DNA of 8,020 nt, taken from NCBI GenBank assembly GCA_016217865.1, contig JACRFO010000064.1:1-8020 (forward strand), read 5' to 3'. Below the pieces are notes generated by a model, which was not told the origin of the DNA, did no database searches, and worked only from the letters and a program-made list of their open reading frames with translations. The position numbers and the translations under genes were made by a program. Below, piece after piece: positions 5,487 through 8,020 of this stretch. This DNA is from Candidatus Kerfeldbacteria bacterium (GTDB lineage: Bacteria > Patescibacteriota > Patescibacteriia > SBBC01 > CAIJZX01). Each line of letters starts with the position of its first letter. Position 1 is the stretch's first letter.

Positions 5487-7112
5487 ATGTCATCACACTT
5501 CACCGAAGAGGAGCAGCGTCTCCTGTCCAAGTACGTCTCCGACCCGACCGGGCCGGTCTACGTCGTCTATCCGGCCGCTATGCCGGGGATGATCGGCGCA
5601 GCCTACGCGCGGTACAGCCGGGCCAAGGGCGGATTCCGTGAGACCCTCCTGAAGGAGTTCATCGAGGACGGACACCTCGACGCGGAACACGCCGACAAGC
5701 TGATCACGCGCGTGCTCATCGCCTTCGGCGACGACTCCGTCCAGGAGATGGAGAGCGCCTGGGTGTCGATCGAGGAGGTCTCGAACGTCCTGACGAAGAT
5801 CATTGAGGACCTCCGTCTGACGGCGGCGATCGAGCAGTCGACCCGGTATGTCTTCTACGACCAGGTCGACGAAGCCGGCCGGTTCCGCTACTACCGGGAG
5901 CCGACCATCATGGCCTCGCGGCACGCCAAGCGGTTCGAGGAGACGATGGATTTCGTCTTCGGGACCTACGTGCGGCTGATCGAGCCGATGCAGGAGTACT
6001 TCCGCGGTCGGAAGCCACTCGCGCAGGCCCAGTACGAGATCCGTCAGGGCCAGGGCAAGACGACCTACGCCCAGTGCCAGGACGATGAGGCGCGCAAGGA
6101 CTTCGAGCGGACCTACAAGATGGACATCCGCACGAAGGCCTGCGACACACTGCGCATCCTCCTGCCGGCCTGCACGCGGACGAACGTTGGTCTGCACACC
6201 AATGGCCGTTCGTTCGAACACCTCCTGCGGCGGCTCTACTCGAGCGACCTGCCGGAGGCGCAGACCCTGGCCACGCAGATCCACGCCCAGCTCAATACGG
6301 TCATCCCGCGCTACGTTCAGCGGGCGGCCCGGAGTGAGTACCTCGTCGAGACTCGCCACGCCATGCAGACCTTGGCCGACGAATTGCTCGGCGGGATCGA
6401 ACCGGCGCCGAGTCGGCGGGGCATCACCCTGCTGCCGCGGGACCTCGGTCCTGATGGGCAGCTGGCGGCGATGCTCTTCCCGTTCTGCCGCCACTCGATG
6501 GAACAACTCGTCGCCCTGATCAAGCAGTGGGGTGACGAGACGCGTCAGCGCATTCGCCGGACGTACATCGGCCAGCGCCGCACGCGTCGTGACCGGCCGG
6601 GGCGTGCCCTCGAATTCGGCTATCCCTGGGAGATCGAGATGGTGCTCGATCTGGGCATCTACCGCGACCTCCACCGCCATCGGATGCTGACGCAGGAGCG
6701 TCAGCGCTACACCGTCGAGCTCGGTTTCACGACTCTGCTCGATGACATCCGCGAGGCGGGTTTCCTCGACGACGTGATGGCTTGCGTCGAACGGGTCGAT
6801 GCGCTGTACTACGAGCTCACGCGGGATCTCGGTCCCGACATCGCGCAGTACGTCGTGCTGCTGGGGCACAACATCCGCTGCCGCTTCGGCTTCAACGACC
6901 GGGCGATCCAGCACCTCCTCGAGCTGCGGACTGGTCCGCAGGGACACCGCAACTACCGTCTCGTCGGCCAGGAGCTCTACCGCCTGATGATCGCCCGCGA
7001 CGGCGACCGGATCCGGGACATGCTCGGGTTCGTCGATCTCAATGATTATGACTGGCCGCGCGGCGATTCCGAAGCCGGACAGCGGGCCAAGGAGGCCAAA
7101 CTCACCACGTAA
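5487..7112 (+). CDS. Double-domain flavin-dependent thymidylate synthase-like protein (ThyX family)
   Basis: A 541-residue protein holding two ThyX-like domains; single-domain ThyX is usually 210-260 residues. Domain 1 (about 35-285) shows FGDDSVQEM (80-88, cf. 'GH.SVlEh'), DLRLTAAIEQSTRY (108-121), ILLPACTRTNVGLHTNGRSF and EAQTLATQI. Domain 2 (about 370-515) shows FGYPWEIEM, RHRMLTQERQRY (397-408), YVVLLGHNIRCRFGFNDR (455-472), HLLELRT and GHRNYR. The canonical RHR-x7-S motif is split: domain 1 keeps the Ser and RY but has DLR for RHR, and domain 2 keeps RHR but lacks the Ser. The start at 5487 has SD GGGGAG (5471-5476). Expected role is FAD/NADPH-dependent dUMP methylation to dTMP, supported by the tmk neighbour; activity is uncertain. 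Codons are strongly GC-ending and GAG-rich, unlike the flanks. Confidence 0.85.
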   Translation: MSSHFTEEEQRLLSKYVSDPTGPVYVVYPAAMPGMIGAAYARYSRAKGGFRETLLKEFIEDGHLDAEHADKLITRVLIAFGDDSVQEMESAWVSIEEVSNVLTKIIEDLRLTAAIEQSTRYVFYDQVDEAGRFRYYREPTIMASRHAKRFEETMDFVFGTYVRLIEPMQEYFRGRKPLAQAQYEIRQGQGKTTYAQCQDDEARKDFERTYKMDIRTKACDTLRILLPACTRTNVGLHTNGRSFEHLLRRLYSSDLPEAQTLATQIHAQLNTVIPRYVQRAARSEYLVETRHAMQTLADELLGGIEPAPSRRGITLLPRDLGPDGQLAAMLFPFCRHSMEQLVALIKQWGDETRQRIRRTYIGQRRTRRDRPGRALEFGYPWEIEMVLDLGIYRDLHRHRMLTQERQRYTVELGFTTLLDDIREAGFLDDVMACVERVDALYYELTRDLGPDIAQYVVLLGHNIRCRFGFNDRAIQHLLELRTGPQGHRNYRLVGQELYRLMIARDGDRIRDMLGFVDLNDYDWPRGDSEAGQRAKEAKLTT

Positions 7113-7116
7113 CTTC

Positions 7117-7150
7117 AGCCTTGTCTCACCCGGGACTAGGCTTTTTTCTT
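7117..7150 (+). terminator. Intrinsic terminator of the tmk-thyX-like operon
   Basis: AGCCT (7117-7121) pairs with AGGCT (7138-7142), and GTCTC (7123-7127) pairs with GGGAC (7132-7136, one G-U), with a single T-T mismatch between them and an ACCC loop. A T-rich run (7142-7150) follows. It starts four bases after the stop of the thyX-like gene. Confidence 0.85.
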
Positions 7151-7161
7151 TCCGCAATATC

Positions 7162-7170
7162 TGGTACAGT
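7162..7170 (+). promoter_or_regulatory. Extended -10 promoter of gatB, leaderless or nearly so
   Basis: TGGTACAGT (7162-7170) is an extended -10 (TGn plus TACAGT). No good -35 exists, since the spot 17 bases upstream is the T tract of the terminator. Transcription should begin about 6-8 bases downstream, at 7176-7178, with the gatB ATG at 7180. The mRNA would thus have almost no leader, which agrees with the lack of an SD. Confidence 0.6.
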
Positions 7171-7179
7171 ACGACTGCT

Positions 7180-8020
7180 ATGGCCACGTATGAAGCGGTT
7201 ATCGGACTGGAAGTCCACGTGCAGTTGAAGACCAAGTCAAAGATGTTTTGTCGTTGCGACAACCGCGACGATCAGACACCGAACAGCGCCATTTGTCCGA
7301 TCTGCACGGGGCAACCGGGCGCGTTACCGTTACCTAACCAGCAGGCAATTGACTGGGCGGTGATGGCTTCGCTAGCCCTCGGGTGTTCGATCAATCAAGA
7401 ATCGAAGTTCGATCGGAAGTCCTACTTCTATCCCGACCTCCCCAAAGGCTACCAAATCAGCCAATACGATAAACCATTCGGTTACGCCGGTCAGGTGAAG
7501 GTCCGTGTTGGTACTGACGCCAAGCTCTTCCGTATCCACCGTCTCCACCTGGAAGAAGACGCCGGGAAACTCATCCACGGAGATGGGACAACGCTCGTGG
7601 ATCTCAATCGCGCCGGGACGCCGTTGATGGAAATTGTCAGCGAACCAGATTTCCGGACCCCAGCGGAAGCGAAAGCATACATGCAAGAATTGCGCTTAAT
7701 CATGCGCTACCTGGGCATCTCTGATGCCGATATGGAAAAGGGCCACCTCCGCTGCGATGCGAATATTTCGCTTCGCCCAACCGGAGACGATCGTCTCTAT
7801 CCGAAAACGGAAATCAAGAACTTAAATTCCTTCCGGGCGGTCGAGCGAGCGCTGCAGTTTGAAATTGAGCGACAGCGGGCGCTGTGGGAAGATGGGCAAG
7901 CACCGCAGACGCAAGCGACGCGCGGATGGGATGACGCTAGCCAAAAAACCGTCGAGCAACGTACCAAAGAAGAAGCGGCCGACTATCGTTACTTTCCCGA
8001 GCCTGATCTGCCACCGGTGG
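7180..8020 (+). CDS. gatB: Aspartyl/glutamyl-tRNA amidotransferase subunit B (3' truncated)
   Basis: The frame stays open from the ATG to the window end, giving 280 residues of a protein that is usually about 480. GatB, with GatA and GatC, converts Glu-tRNA(Gln) and/or Asp-tRNA(Asn) to the amidated form; GatB holds the kinase site that activates the misacylated tRNA. Visible motifs: VIGLEVHVQL (7-16), four zinc-ligand cysteines C24, C26, C39 and C42 (FCRC and CPIC), YFYPDLPKGYQISQYD (82-97), HLEEDAGK (123-130), DLNRAGTPLMEIVSEPD (141-157), RCDANISLRP (201-210), EIKNLNSF (221-228), TRGWD, and YRYFPEPDLPP near the end. The yqeY-like C-terminal tail would lie outside. Its own promoter and the absence of adjacent gatC/gatA upstream suggest a separate transcript. 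Confidence 0.96.
   Translation, partial: MATYEAVIGLEVHVQLKTKSKMFCRCDNRDDQTPNSAICPICTGQPGALPLPNQQAIDWAVMASLALGCSINQESKFDRKSYFYPDLPKGYQISQYDKPFGYAGQVKVRVGTDAKLFRIHRLHLEEDAGKLIHGDGTTLVDLNRAGTPLMEIVSEPDFRTPAEAKAYMQELRLIMRYLGISDADMEKGHLRCDANISLRPTGDDRLYPKTEIKNLNSFRAVERALQFEIERQRALWEDGQAPQTQATRGWDDASQKTVEQRTKEEAADYRYFPEPDLPPV

Noticed and set aside
4688..5530. 280-codon ORF on the - strand opposite tmk
   Set aside because: It covers a terminator, the leader hairpin and all of tmk, and shows no recognisable motif; it is a shadow of tmk.
5493..7262. A 589-codon open frame on the - strand opposite the thyX-like gene
   Set aside because: It is an antisense shadow caused by the high-GC, GC-ending codons of the + strand gene; the + protein has clear ThyX and GatB motifs, and the - frame runs across a terminator and promoter.
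1..8020. CRISPR arrays, insertion sequences, attachment sites, long direct repeats
   Set aside because: None seen; gene order, spacing and terminators look like ordinary chromosome, with the only duplication being inside proteins.

Overview
This is a bacterial chromosomal window of moderate GC, by eye about 55% and clearly higher from 5487 to 7112. Every gene I accept is on the + strand. The core is a translation and transcription housekeeping operon: secE, nusG, rplK (L11), a membrane protein, and rplA (L1). Before it lie the end of an ABC exporter operon and a small Cys-rich ORF. After it lie a thymidylate pair (tmk plus a double-domain ThyX-family protein) and the start of gatB. There are no rRNA, tRNA, CRISPR or IS features. 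I cannot fix the organism. The mix of starts with and without Shine-Dalgarno (SD) sequences, the L1 gene not followed by rplJ/rplL, a duplicated ThyX-like protein and gatB would fit an uncultured lineage such as the Candidate Phyla Radiation (Patescibacteria) or a deep-branching relative. That is a low-confidence inference.

Layout. 1-1423: C-terminal end of an ABC-2 exporter ATPase and its complete DrrB-like permease. 1424-1783: a possible hairpin, a 58-residue Cys-rich ORF, a clear intrinsic terminator (1683-1706) and a near-consensus promoter (1712-1740). 1784-4737: secE, nusG, rplK, a 5-TM protein of unknown function, a structured leader, rplA and a strong terminator; this reads as one transcription unit. 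4724-7150: a promoter overlapping that terminator, a 14-bp leader hairpin, tmk, the ThyX-family gene and a terminator. 7165-8020: an extended -10 promoter placed so that the gatB mRNA would be leaderless or nearly so; gatB runs off the window.

How the genes work together. SecE (translocon) and NusG (RNA polymerase elongation factor) sit beside L11 and L1 in the conserved ribosomal arrangement. Here a membrane protein with an internal duplication separates rplK from rplA. The rplA leader folds into a hairpin right before its SD, with flanks (GUGGGA / CCAC) that recall the L1 site on 23S rRNA, so L1 autoregulation is plausible. tmk and the ThyX-like gene would make and then phosphorylate dTMP. 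The ThyX-like protein splits the family motif: the N-terminal domain keeps the E-x-S-x-R-Y half and the C-terminal domain keeps the RHR half, which I consider the most interesting signal in the window. A second theme is initiation: five starts carry CT directly before ATG with no good SD, and the four candidate -10 boxes all read TAnnGT.
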